From: an uncultured Clostridium sp.
GTDB lineage: Bacteria; Bacillota; Clostridia; UBA1212; UBA1255
Length of the DNA: 64,000 nucleotides
Reading direction: 5' to 3'
Assembly (NCBI GenBank): GCA_900543695.1
Contig: UQSG01000005.1
Span: 35,198-99,197 of the forward strand
Shown: positions 25,237-33,469 of the stretch, piece by piece
Layout: every line of letters begins with the position of its first letter
Numbering within the stretch: position 1 is the first letter of the stretch
The notes under the pieces: generated by a model
What the model saw: only the letters and a program-made list of their open reading frames with translations
What the model was told of the DNA's origin: nothing
The model's database searches: none
Position numbers and translations under genes: made by a program

Positions 25237-26565
25237 TCATTCATATTGCGTGTTGATCTGATCGACTCTTCCGACCAGAATTGAAGTCGCCATTTTTCTC
25301 GGTCCGTAAAGAGATGCACACTGCGTAATAATCTGCGGGTTGTTTTCCGTTTCAGAATTCTGCACCATATAGGTGGAGGATCCGCCGTCCAGATTGGCCG
25401 CGTTTACCGCTCCGTAATTCATCATAATTTCGATCAGGTCCTCATACGTTGCCCCCATGCTCGACGGCTGTCTTCCGTCGATGGTCAAGATCAGGAACGC
25501 GCCGTCAGCCCGCTGACCGATCGCGGTCCGCGGATTCAGTCCGGCCTCCGTAAAGCCGCCGACCTCGCAGGCTTCTCCATTCACAACAAGATATGGTCCG
25601 AAATTCAGCGCCTCTACAATTCCGCTGTCCAGCGCCTCCTGCCCTGTCATTTTTCCAAGCACCAGAATTCCCTGCCGGTTGATCCCTATGATCTCATATT
25701 CCTGGTTTCGGGAGCCCCACAGAAGCGCTCCCTTAGAAATTACAATTCCATCCGAATTTTCACGCCCCGTAGGGACGCCGCCATTGCCCTTTCCGGTATC
25801 GTAAAAGCCGCCGCCGTTCACTCCATACAGTGCGTTTGCGTTCCGAACCATATCGATCGTCGAAACGCCCTCGTGATCCGTTCCATATGCAGCAGGAGTG
25901 CCGATATATACTCGTTTGGGATTCTGCACGATCAGCAATTTTCCCTTATACGTTTTTCCCTCGATATCAATCAGCTCTATGCTGTTCAGATCCGTTGTCT
26001 GTCCGGGATTTTCCGGATCCGTTCCCGGATTCTCCTCCGGAAGCTTGATCAGCGTCGTATCCGTGGTCGAGCCGCTGTCGATTACGGCGTTTCCCTCGAC
26101 AATCTCCCGAACCGTCTCGTCGGACAAAAACCAGGTGGCCAAAAATTTCCCCGCGCTTGTTTCTGTTACGGTCAGAACAAAACGGTCCCGCGCAGCCTTC
26201 GACGGTCCATACAGCACGACGAGATCAACGGCAACCGCAAGCAGAACAATCGCAAGTAAAAAGGTAAGCACGGAAATTCCAACGCGCGAGAGAACCTTTT
26301 TGGTGCCGAGCTTTTCTTTTCGGCGAGAAACGTTCCGGCGCGCCGCAGAGGCGGGTCTTCTCGGCCCGGCCGTTTGGGCAGCAGACCGGGGAGCAACCTC
26401 GTCCGCCGCAATTTTGTGCGTATTGCGTTTCCGCGCCTCATAAACCGCGGGCTGTCTTCGCCTCTGCTCGCGCAGCTTCCGGAGTCTCCATTTTTCAATA
26501 TAGACAGAAAGCCGGTCTACAACTTCCTCGCTGCCTTTTTTGGTATAGTCAAGTCTGAATTTCAT
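25237..26565 (-). CDS. Membrane-anchored phosphodiester glycosidase (NAGPA domain)
   Basis: This encodes 442 residues. A highly basic cytoplasmic N-terminus of about 90 residues (many Arg) leads into one membrane span (VLTFLLAIVLLAVAVDLVVLY). A linker with Pro/Gly/Thr follows, then a C-terminal NAGPA domain. Its hallmarks are YGVNGGGFYDTGKGNGG, GLNPRTAIGQ, LTIDGRQPSS and AANLDGGSSTYMV. NAGPA-type enzymes remove alpha-linked N-acetylglucosamine from phosphodiesters. In Gram-positive cells a wall polymer or teichoic acid linkage is a plausible target, which is inference. The start at 26565 has AAGGG nine bases upstream; the longer GTG start at 26589 does not. Confidence 0.8.
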   Translation of the reverse strand: MKFRLDYTKKGSEEVVDRLSVYIEKWRLRKLREQRRRQPAVYEARKRNTHKIAADEVAPRSAAQTAGPRRPASAARRNVSRRKEKLGTKKVLSRVGISVLTFLLAIVLLAVAVDLVVLYGPSKAARDRFVLTVTETSAGKFLATWFLSDETVREIVEGNAVIDSGSTTDTTLIKLPEENPGTDPENPGQTTDLNSIELIDIEGKTYKGKLLIVQNPKRVYIGTPAAYGTDHEGVSTIDMVRNANALYGVNGGGFYDTGKGNGGVPTGRENSDGIVISKGALLWGSRNQEYEIIGINRQGILVLGKMTGQEALDSGIVEALNFGPYLVVNGEACEVGGFTEAGLNPRTAIGQRADGAFLILTIDGRQPSSMGATYEDLIEIMMNYGAVNAANLDGGSSTYMVQNSETENNPQIITQCASLYGPRKMATSILVGRVDQINTQYE

Positions 26566-26642
26566 CTGCTTCAACCCTTTGTATTCCACATAAGTCCATA
26601 TATTCTAAACGTGTAATACTATAACCCGAAGCACATTTTTCG

Positions 26643-28349
26643 TCAAGTAAGCAGCCTTTGGCTTAACGCCCGGAGACACATTCTGAGCTCGGATACAAAA
26701 ATACTTTCCTGCTCGCCTGTCCCGGGAGAAGCGCTGATTCCTCTTGTCAGGGGATATGTCACATAAAAATATTTCCGCGCACGCGTCAGCGCCACATAAA
26801 AAAGCCGGCGTTCTTCTTCAAGCAGTTTTCCGGTAACCGCTCCGTTTCCGGGGAACTCCCCCATAACGGCATCGATAACAAATACTGCATCATATTCCAA
26901 TCCTTTTGCGGAATGTACGGTAGACAGGCAAATTGCTTCCTTTCCGCTGCTGCTGCGAGCGTCCAGTTTATCAAGCAATGAGACAGCCTCGCGGTATGAA
27001 TCGCAAACGCTGCACAAATAAAGCAGAAAAGACAGCACTGCGTCTTTATAGCGCAGATGCTGCCTCGTCTGTCTGCAGTATGCTTCAAACTGCCGTTCCA
27101 GACCGTTTTCCAGAAGACGGCGAAAGGTCCCGGCAGGCCGGGGCAGAATTCGTCCGCACATACGCTCCGCATTTCTGAGTTCTTTCAGGACCTCATCTAC
27201 ATAGGGAATGGAATGCGTTTCCGGAAGTCCGCCCTGCAGATCATGCGCAATTCCCGTTTTTGTCAGGAAGGCACTGATTAAAAGACCGGAAATATTATTG
27301 CGATATAAAATTCCGACGGTCAGCTCCGGCTCTCTGCGCTTCAGTGCGGCAATTTCTTTGCGGAGGAACTTGATCTGCATCAGACTGCCGCCGCAGGCCC
27401 GTATGCGCGGCAATGCGCCCGGTTCCTTTTTGCTGTACGGCTTTTTCTCAAAACGATCTGTGTTGAAGGAAATAAATCGTTCAGAAATCCTTACAAGATT
27501 CTGTACGGATCTATAATTTCTGCTGAGACGGTATAGCCTGCAGTCGGGCTGACTTTTGTAAAATGCGCGGAGGCAGCCTGGAGATGCCCCGCGGAAGCCG
27601 TATATGCTTTGATCGTCATCGGCCACTACAAACAAATTTCTTTTTGGCGCCGCGACAATTCGAAGAACCTCAAATTGCGTCTCCGTCAGATCCTGCGCCT
27701 CATCGGCCTGTATAAAGAGAAACCGGTCCTGATACGCTTCTCGAATCTGCCGCTGCAGAAGACCGTCGGAGTGCAGAATTTCAGCTGCAAGGACAATCAT
27801 GTCATCGAAGTCAATCAATCCGTGCTCTCTTTTATACCGTTCATATGCCGCTCTGATTCTTTTTATATTTTTAATTTCGGCTTCTCCGCCGTCCTGCCCT
27901 CGGGTGATCTGATTTAATATATACGCTTCCGCCGCTTCTCCGTTGATTTCAAAATAGATTTGCCTGAGAAGCTCCGTCTTTTCGTCTTTTTCCCCCTCGA
28001 TTCTTCTGCGGCGAATGCCGGCAAGCATTTCATAGCTCCGAAGCAAGCCGTTGCAGAAGCTGTGAACCGTTTGAAACGTGGGCGCGTCCGTTTCCCGCAA
28101 TTCCGGCAAAAATTGGGCGGCCGCTTTCTGATAACGGCTTCGCATCTCTTCTCCCGCTGCGTTCGTAAATGTAACGGAAAGAATCCGATCCGGCGCGCAC
28201 GTTCTGCGAGCGAGATATAGCGTTCTTTCTGTCAGCACCGTCGTCTTCCCGCTGCCCGGTCCCGCCAGCGTAAGCGCCGGTCCCGTATAATGCGACGCTG
28301 CCGCCTGCTGTTCCGGATTTAAAATTCGGCCGTCTGACATGTCTGACAT
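26643..28349 (-). CDS. Compact UvrD/PcrA-type superfamily 1 helicase
   Basis: This encodes 568 residues with the SF1A motif set: AGPGSGKTTVL (motif I, near 29), SVTFTNAAGEEM (Ia), ADEAQDLTE (II), ADDDQSIYGFRGA (III), RNYRS (IV), STVHSAKGLEYDAVFV (V) and FYVALTRARKYFYV (VI). PcrA and UvrD are usually 720-750 residues. This one is about 150 shorter, mostly in the 2B region and C-terminus, so its unwinding regulation may differ. Motif II begins QADEAQ instead of VDEAQ or VDEFQ. It is an ATP-dependent 3'-5' DNA helicase of unknown specific role, not a candidate for the main PcrA. Confidence 0.85.
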   Translation of the reverse strand: MSDMSDGRILNPEQQAAASHYTGPALTLAGPGSGKTTVLTERTLYLARRTCAPDRILSVTFTNAAGEEMRSRYQKAAAQFLPELRETDAPTFQTVHSFCNGLLRSYEMLAGIRRRRIEGEKDEKTELLRQIYFEINGEAAEAYILNQITRGQDGGEAEIKNIKRIRAAYERYKREHGLIDFDDMIVLAAEILHSDGLLQRQIREAYQDRFLFIQADEAQDLTETQFEVLRIVAAPKRNLFVVADDDQSIYGFRGASPGCLRAFYKSQPDCRLYRLSRNYRSVQNLVRISERFISFNTDRFEKKPYSKKEPGALPRIRACGGSLMQIKFLRKEIAALKRREPELTVGILYRNNISGLLISAFLTKTGIAHDLQGGLPETHSIPYVDEVLKELRNAERMCGRILPRPAGTFRRLLENGLERQFEAYCRQTRQHLRYKDAVLSFLLYLCSVCDSYREAVSLLDKLDARSSSGKEAICLSTVHSAKGLEYDAVFVIDAVMGEFPGNGAVTGKLLEEERRLFYVALTRARKYFYVTYPLTRGISASPGTGEQESIFVSELRMCLRALSQRLLT

Positions 28350-28369
28350 ACGCCTCTCCCCCTTCGACG

Positions 28370-28416
28370 CAGAAATAAAAAACCGTCCCGGCTTCCTTTA
28401 AAATCATCCGGGACGG
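28370..28416 (-). terminator. Terminator after the 28454-29485 surface protein gene
   Basis: A perfect 9-bp stem CCGTCCCGG/CCGGGACGG (28383-28391 with 28408-28416) is followed on the minus strand by TTTTTTATTT. It ends leftward transcription before the helicase gene. Confidence 0.8.
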
Positions 28417-28453
28417 CAGTGTTTGTTTTCTTCAAGTCCGCGATCTGTTCAGA

Positions 28454-29485
28454 TTAAACTCTCGCATTTTTCTTTTTGAGGACTACCGTTGCAAGAACAG
28501 CAGCCATCGCCACGACAACAGCAAGATAAGAGGCGTCGCCCGTATCGGTGTTCTGCTCATTATCATTATCGTTATTATTACCATCGTTGTCGTTTCCGCC
28601 CTCGGTGTCAAGAACCGGAGCCGTAACGTCTTCTGCGCTTCCGGTCGTAAGGGCGAAGAAGTTGACAACCTTAGAATCCTTGGTAATCGCACGGATATAT
28701 AATGTTTCCATATCCGCCGTGCCGGCAATGGTAATATCGAAGCCCGCAGTGGAATGGCCGCTTTCATAAGGCATTCCGGCGGCAGTAACATCGTCTCTTG
28801 CCGAAATCGTGCAGGACGTTACATCTCTCCACGTTTCGCCGTCTGTGCTGTACTGATATTTTTCAATACCGTTTTCTGCAGCGACCCATCCGGAAATTCC
28901 GGTATCCTGTCCAAACGTATAATCACCCTGTACGGCAAATTCGGTTCCGCCAAGGGGCGCGTTGGCCGGCGCGCTGCCGCCGATGGAATCGATGCTCATC
29001 TGGAAATCGGCTTCCTCCGTATAAACCGTCGTATCAACGGTGGAATCCGCTGTGATTTCAAACTCGAAAGGATCGATGCCGGCTACCGGCTCATATCCGC
29101 CGTTGTCAAGCACAACCGCATAATATTTGCCCGGCTTCAGCATAGAATTCGGATTGAGCTCCGCAACTCTGTTGCCTGCGGAATTTCCGCCTTCGCCGAT
29201 CGATGTATCCGCAGCGGCCTTGTCCTCCGGCCAGTTAACCGTTTTTGTAGTATCGTTGATATACCACCAAATAAGCGACGTAACGGTGCCTTCGCCCTCG
29301 CCGTATTGTTCTCCTTCCTTATAGATGCCGACCCAGTCCAGCTCGTCGGTCTCGCCGGAAACCGTCACCGTAAATTCAGCGCCGTCAACCGTTACTTCAA
29401 TCCCTGCCGCCTGTACAGCCAGCATGCTCATTGCAGAGATGGCCAGCGCAGCTACAAGAACCAACGCCATGATTTTTTTCTTCAT
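28454..29485 (-). CDS. Secreted, membrane-anchored surface protein with beta-sandwich domains
   Basis: This has 343 residues. A signal peptide (MKKKIMALVLVAALAISAMS, AVQA-AG) is followed by a first domain of about 115 residues. That domain has a WVGIYKEGE segment and ends GKYYAVVLDNGGYEPV...FEFEIT, close to the domain of the 63432-64000 protein (GGRYLAVVVDTDAK...VTFEV). A second domain (about 150-290, YQYSTDGETWRDVTSC) looks like an Ig-like or fibronectin-like module. An acidic Asn/Asp-rich linker then leads to NTDTGD, a hydrophobic span and a KKKNARV tail almost identical to that of the 5661-6566 protein. GGAGG precedes the ATG. Likely displayed on the envelope, ligand unknown. Confidence 0.7.
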   Translation of the reverse strand: MKKKIMALVLVAALAISAMSMLAVQAAGIEVTVDGAEFTVTVSGETDELDWVGIYKEGEQYGEGEGTVTSLIWWYINDTTKTVNWPEDKAAADTSIGEGGNSAGNRVAELNPNSMLKPGKYYAVVLDNGGYEPVAGIDPFEFEITADSTVDTTVYTEEADFQMSIDSIGGSAPANAPLGGTEFAVQGDYTFGQDTGISGWVAAENGIEKYQYSTDGETWRDVTSCTISARDDVTAAGMPYESGHSTAGFDITIAGTADMETLYIRAITKDSKVVNFFALTTGSAEDVTAPVLDTEGGNDNDGNNNDNDNEQNTDTGDASYLAVVVAMAAVLATVVLKKKNARV

Positions 29486-29531
29486 GATTAAAACCTCCTA
29501 TGTAAAGTAGTAATATGAAATTACTGCGTAC

Positions 29532-29560
29532 AGTATAATCATTCGGTTTTTCTTTGTCAA
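29532..29560 (-). promoter_or_regulatory. Promoter of the 28454-29485 surface protein gene
   Basis: Minus-strand TTGACA (29555-29560), 17-base spacer, TATACT (29532-29537), about 45 bases before the start codon. Confidence 0.75.
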
Positions 29561-29629
29561 CCCGAGAGCGTCGAATCTGCTCGAGAAAAGGAATGGAAAA
29601 AAGTTTGAAGTTTTTTCCATAAAAATTTT

Positions 29630-29659
29630 TTGGCATTCCTCCTGCAGATATGATATACT
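29630..29659 (+). promoter_or_regulatory. Promoter of the DD-carboxypeptidase-like gene
   Basis: TTGGCA (29630-29635), 18-base spacer, TATACT (29654-29659), 46 bases before the ATG at 29705. It is divergent from the surface protein promoter, with about 70 bases between them. Confidence 0.55.
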
Positions 29660-29704
29660 CTGTTTCAAAATAATAAGATTTAGTTTTGCCGAAGGATTTC
29701 ACAA

Positions 29705-31024
29705 ATGATACGGGCCGTTTCCTATTTGAAAAACACACTCAAAGCTGCCGCCGCGATTTGTATTGCGCTTTTGATTTTCTGCTCCGGGGGCGGCGCTGTT
29801 TACGCTTTTTTTGCAAACGCGCTGCCGTCCAACGAATCCGCAGGGGGCTCTTATATGGTCTATGAATGTGATACGAAGCAGACGCTTTTAAAGCAAAATA
29901 CGGAGCTTTCGGCGGACTGTACGCTGCTGGCGCGCCTGATGACATGTCTGCTCGTGCTGGAAAATCCGTCGATTTCCGTCACAGATTACATAACTCCTTC
30001 CGAGGACAGCGTTTCCTTATCGGGACGGTATTCACTGTTTGCAGCAAATCAGTATTTGGTGGATCATCTCATCAAATCGGTTATCCTGTGCGGGGCCGAC
30101 AACGCTGCCCGTCTTCTTGCGAAGCAGGTCAATCCAAATACTGAATATTTTGTTTCTCTGATGAATCAGAAGGCAGGCGAACTCGGTATGGCAAATACAT
30201 ATTTTACAAACCCGGATGGAGCCGCGGATCAGCTGCAGCGTACTACGGTATCCGACATGTCTCTGTTCTGGACCTATGCCATGACGAACGCGCAGTTTCG
30301 GAATGCCGCCGCCTGCTCTGCCGCGCATATCTGGGGCGGAACGGCGGTATTAAACGAATGCCGCATGGTGGCAAGCAGCGCTTTTCCGAATGCCTCTCTG
30401 ATCGCAGGAGCTTATACTATTTACGACAGCACAAACGCGTTAGGTACGACGATGTTCTATATCAGCAGCGGCGCGTCGGACGAAGCGCCCTCTGTAAGAC
30501 TGGTTCTGATTCTTTCGGGAATTTCAGACGAATCCGCCTATGAAATGGGAAACAGTCAGATTGAAAACGCACTCACAAATTTCAAAAAGACGGCGCTGAT
30601 AAACCGGCAGGATCTCATCGTCACGGCAGAGCTCGGAGAAAGCGAGCTGTTTTTGCAGGCGGGAGAAACGTGTTACTGCATGATGCCGGTCGATGTGACA
30701 GATTATGTGGAAACCGTCAGCTACACCGTATTCGATAATAACTCCTCCCCTGGTGCCGGAACGGCGCTTTCCCTGGACGAGCTTTCTCCGCCGATCGAAG
30801 AGGGCTCTCTGATCGGTACGGCAAATTATCTGTTAAAGGACGGAAGCGTACATAAGGTCCGGCTGATTGCCGGAAACAGCATTCATTCCGAAAGTAAGAC
30901 CATTAATATTTTCTATAAAGCCATAAAAGAAAACACCGATATCGTTGTGTTGATATCGGTGCTGCTTCTTTGCGAGCTTGTGCTCGCTTTCGGAATGATT
31001 TTCAGCAAGCTGAGGAAGAAGTAA
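29705..31024 (+). CDS. DD-carboxypeptidase (S11) homologue with degenerate active site
   Basis: This encodes 439 residues. An N-terminal span or signal is followed by a D-alanyl-D-alanine carboxypeptidase domain, a PBP5-type C-terminal beta domain and a C-terminal membrane span. The fold is clear from LARLMTCLLVLEN, YFTNPDGAADQ and the spacing of segments. All three catalytic motifs are changed. The SxxK motif (PASxxKLMT in active enzymes) reads L74-L-A-R77, the SxN motif reads G130-A-D132 and the KTG motif reads AGA in LIAGAYT. It should be unable to hydrolyse peptidoglycan peptides by the usual mechanism. It may be a structural or regulatory pseudoenzyme. AAGGA lies eight bases upstream. 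Confidence 0.8.
   Translation: MIRAVSYLKNTLKAAAAICIALLIFCSGGGAVYAFFANALPSNESAGGSYMVYECDTKQTLLKQNTELSADCTLLARLMTCLLVLENPSISVTDYITPSEDSVSLSGRYSLFAANQYLVDHLIKSVILCGADNAARLLAKQVNPNTEYFVSLMNQKAGELGMANTYFTNPDGAADQLQRTTVSDMSLFWTYAMTNAQFRNAAACSAAHIWGGTAVLNECRMVASSAFPNASLIAGAYTIYDSTNALGTTMFYISSGASDEAPSVRLVLILSGISDESAYEMGNSQIENALTNFKKTALINRQDLIVTAELGESELFLQAGETCYCMMPVDVTDYVETVSYTVFDNNSSPGAGTALSLDELSPPIEEGSLIGTANYLLKDGSVHKVRLIAGNSIHSESKTINIFYKAIKENTDIVVLISVLLLCELVLAFGMIFSKLRKK
30924..30961 (-). terminator. Terminator of the PPi-PFK gene, inside the opposite-strand gene
   Basis: A perfect 10-bp stem CACCGATATC/GATATCGGTG (30934-30943 with 30952-30961) has an 8-base loop and is followed on the minus strand by TTTTCTTTT. 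It lies within the last codons of the convergent carboxypeptidase-like gene and should stop transcription coming from the aldolase-PFK operon. Dual use of the sequence is inferred. Confidence 0.55.
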
Positions 31025-31028
31025 CGCC

Positions 31029-32255
31029 TCAGACCTTTCTTTTCGCAAGCTTCGCAAAGCGCGGCAGTCCGTCTTCCATCGGCGGATGCGACTCGCCCTG
31101 AATCAGCGGCAGCGCGTAATTAATGTACTCCTGCGTTACAAAGTTTCCTTCCGAATTGATCCATTCCCTGGGCAGCTTCTTTTCCGTATTGGCGACGTCG
31201 TCCAGGCGGATGAGCTTTACGCCGCAGTGATAGCCATTTCCGCTGCTCCGCTCAAAGCCGACGCAGTAATCGGTTTTTCCTTCCACCGCGTTCAGAACCG
31301 CGGCCTCTCCCGCCATATACGCTTCGTTTACGTCGGTCAGAGAAGCGCAGTGTGCGGCGCAGCGCTGAAGCAGGCTGAATTCAATCCCGCGCACCTTGCA
31401 GCCGATTTTTTCCTTTGCAAGATTGGCAAGCGTCGTTGCAACTCCACCCAGCTGCGCATGTCCAAATGCATCTCTTACGCCGCTGTCCGCGACAAACCGT
31501 CCGTCCGCATATTGCGCGCCTTCCGAAACGGCTACGATAACTTTTCCGTTCTGACGGTAAATGCGGGAAACGTCGTCAAGGAACTGCTCCTGGCTGAACG
31601 GGAGCTCCGGCACGTAAATCAAATCTGGCCCCTGGCCTTTAATTCCCGCCAGAGCCGTCGCCGCAGTAAGCCATCCCGCATGGCGCCCCATAACCTCAAG
31701 CACGCATACCATACCGGTATCGTACACTCTGGCGTCATGGTAAATTTCCATTGTAGAAGTCGCTACATATTTGGCGGCGCTTCCGTATCCGGGACAGTGA
31801 TCCGTGCCGAACAGATCGTTGTCGATCGTCTTCGGCACGCCCATCACCCGCATGTCGTAACCGGATTTCTGCATGAATTTGCTGATTTTATTGCAGGTAT
31901 CCATGGAATCGTTTCCGCCGTTATAGAAGAAATAGCGGATGTTGTACTTTTTGAATACCTCCAGAAGCCGCAGGTAATCCGTGGGATCCTCTTCGGCATT
32001 TTTCAATTTGTAGCGTACAGAGCCCAGCGCGGAAGAGGGCGTCGTCTTGAGCAGCTCCAGCTCATACGGATCTTCCTTGGACATGTCATAGAATTCTTCT
32101 TCCAGCATTCCTTTTATGCCATGTGCAGCTCCGTATACCTTTGTAATGCAGTCCTGCTTCAGCGCCGTGATAATCACGCCCGCAGCGCTCGCATTGATAA
32201 CCGACGTAGGGCCGCCGGACTGTCCAAATATGGCAGCGCCAACAAGTTTTTCCAT
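31029..32255 (-). CDS. pfp: Phosphofructokinase, probably pyrophosphate-dependent
   Basis: This encodes 408 residues of the PfkA family. The phosphoryl-donor loop reads YNGGNDSMDT and the catalytic loop reads PKTIDNDLFGTDHCPG. Lys after the Pro of PKTIDND is the mark of PPi-using enzymes; ATP enzymes have Gly there (PGTIDND). GGNDS replaces the GGDGS of ATP enzymes, which also argues against ATP. The enzyme makes fructose 1,6-bisphosphate from fructose 6-phosphate reversibly. It lies 30 bases downstream of the aldolase gene in a two-gene glycolytic operon. Donor specificity is inferred from these two positions. Confidence 0.85.
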   Translation of the reverse strand: MEKLVGAAIFGQSGGPTSVINASAAGVIITALKQDCITKVYGAAHGIKGMLEEEFYDMSKEDPYELELLKTTPSSALGSVRYKLKNAEEDPTDYLRLLEVFKKYNIRYFFYNGGNDSMDTCNKISKFMQKSGYDMRVMGVPKTIDNDLFGTDHCPGYGSAAKYVATSTMEIYHDARVYDTGMVCVLEVMGRHAGWLTAATALAGIKGQGPDLIYVPELPFSQEQFLDDVSRIYRQNGKVIVAVSEGAQYADGRFVADSGVRDAFGHAQLGGVATTLANLAKEKIGCKVRGIEFSLLQRCAAHCASLTDVNEAYMAGEAAVLNAVEGKTDYCVGFERSSGNGYHCGVKLIRLDDVANTEKKLPREWINSEGNFVTQEYINYALPLIQGESHPPMEDGLPRFAKLAKRKV

Positions 32256-32284
32256 ATGTTCCCGAATCCTCCTGTGTCTTTCAA

Positions 32285-33220
32285 TTATGCTTTGTTATTG
32301 CAGCCGAGCACATCAACCAGTTTATGCTTCACAAGCTTTTTGATATTTTCTCTTGCCGGCTTCAGATATTGTCTCGGATCGAAATCGGAAGGAGCTTCCG
32401 CAAAATGCTCTCTGATTGCTGCCGTCATCGCAAGGCGGAGGTCGGAGTCGATGTTGATCTTGCAGACTGCCATAGAGGCCGCTTTCCTGAGCATATCCTC
32501 CGGAATGCCGATCGCGTCAGGCATCTTTCCGCCGTATTTGTTGATCGTCTCAACATATTCCGGAATGACAGAGGAAGCCCCGTGCAGAACGATCGGGAAG
32601 CCGGGAAGTCTCTTTTCCACTTCTTCCAAAATATCGAATCTGAGCTGCGGCTTCTGACCGGGTTTAAATTTATAAGCGCCATGGCTCGTCCCGATTGCAA
32701 TTGCAAGAGAGTCCACACCTGTTCTTTCGACAAATTCCTGAACCTGCGCCGGGTTCGTATAAGAAGCGTCCTCAGCCGATACGTTGACCGCGTCCTCAAT
32801 TCCGGCGAGACGGCCAAGCTCTCCTTCTACCGTTACCCCTTTTGCGTGCGCATAATCGACAACCTGTCTTGTGAGCGCAATATTATCTTCAAAGGAATGA
32901 TGCGAGCCGTCGATCATAACGGACGTAAATCCGCCGTCGATGCAGGACTTGCACAGCTCAAACGTATCGCCGTGATCGAGGTGCAGGCAGATCGGAAGTC
33001 CCGTTTCGATGATCGCTGCCTCGACAAGCTTCATCAGATACGTATGATTTGCGTATTTTCTGGCGCCCGCGGAAACCTGAAGAATCAAAGGCGCGTTTTC
33101 TTCCTTCGCCGCCTCGGTGATTCCCTGGATGATTTCCATGTTGTTGACGTTAAAGGCGCCGATTGCATATCCGCCTTCATACGCCTTTTTAAACATTTCC
33201 TTTGATGTGACAAGTGGCAT
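32285..33220 (-). CDS. fba: Fructose-bisphosphate aldolase, class II
   Basis: This is a 311-residue class II (zinc) aldolase. Zinc and active-site segments are present: HLDHGD near 81, the VEGELGRLAG Glu, GTSHGAYKF near 178 and VLHGASS near 206, followed by KINIDSDLRLA. It cleaves fructose 1,6-bisphosphate to triose phosphates. The start at 33220 has AGGAG eight to nine bases upstream; the ATG at 33229 abuts the site. First gene of the fba-pfp pair. Confidence 0.92.
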   Translation of the reverse strand: MPLVTSKEMFKKAYEGGYAIGAFNVNNMEIIQGITEAAKEENAPLILQVSAGARKYANHTYLMKLVEAAIIETGLPICLHLDHGDTFELCKSCIDGGFTSVMIDGSHHSFEDNIALTRQVVDYAHAKGVTVEGELGRLAGIEDAVNVSAEDASYTNPAQVQEFVERTGVDSLAIAIGTSHGAYKFKPGQKPQLRFDILEEVEKRLPGFPIVLHGASSVIPEYVETINKYGGKMPDAIGIPEDMLRKAASMAVCKINIDSDLRLAMTAAIREHFAEAPSDFDPRQYLKPARENIKKLVKHKLVDVLGCNNKA

Positions 33221-33346
33221 AATGAACATCTCCTTTATGTATTTTGATGATACTATTCATATCTTTTACATTATACAACGGCGCAGGCAAAATGCAAGTT
33301 AAAAATTGCATTTCCGAAGCAGCGTCCGGGCCCTGCAAAATACCTA

Positions 33347-33374
33347 TTGACAGGCAGATTTTTTTTGTTATAAT
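33347..33374 (+). promoter_or_regulatory. Promoter of the regulator-potABCD operon
   Basis: Consensus TTGACA (33347-33352), 16-base spacer, consensus TATAAT (33369-33374). The predicted transcript begins near 33381, just before the repeated half-sites at 33386-33413, so a bound regulator would block initiation or early elongation. Confidence 0.8.
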
Positions 33375-33385
33375 TGCACTCGCGT

Positions 33386-33413
33386 GTTTAGTGAATCTAA
33401 ACGAAAAGTTTAC
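33386..33413. promoter_or_regulatory. Operator with three GTTTA-type half-sites at 11-bp spacing
   Basis: GTTTAG (33386-33391) and CTAAAC (33397-33402) form a perfect 6+5+6 inverted repeat, and a third half-site GTTTAC follows at 33408-33413. The three begin exactly 11 bp apart, about one helical turn. Position right at the transcript start of the XRE-cupin gene suggests autoregulation. The regulator that binds is inferred. Confidence 0.6.
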
Positions 33414-33469
33414 TTTTGCAAAACATCGCAATTCGTCTTTTTTCGAAAAAACAGATGGGAGGCTTTCGT

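Noticed and set aside
31086..32657. Plus-strand open frame of 523 codons opposite pfp and fba
   Set aside because: Antisense to two well-supported glycolytic genes; no domain, no ribosome site.
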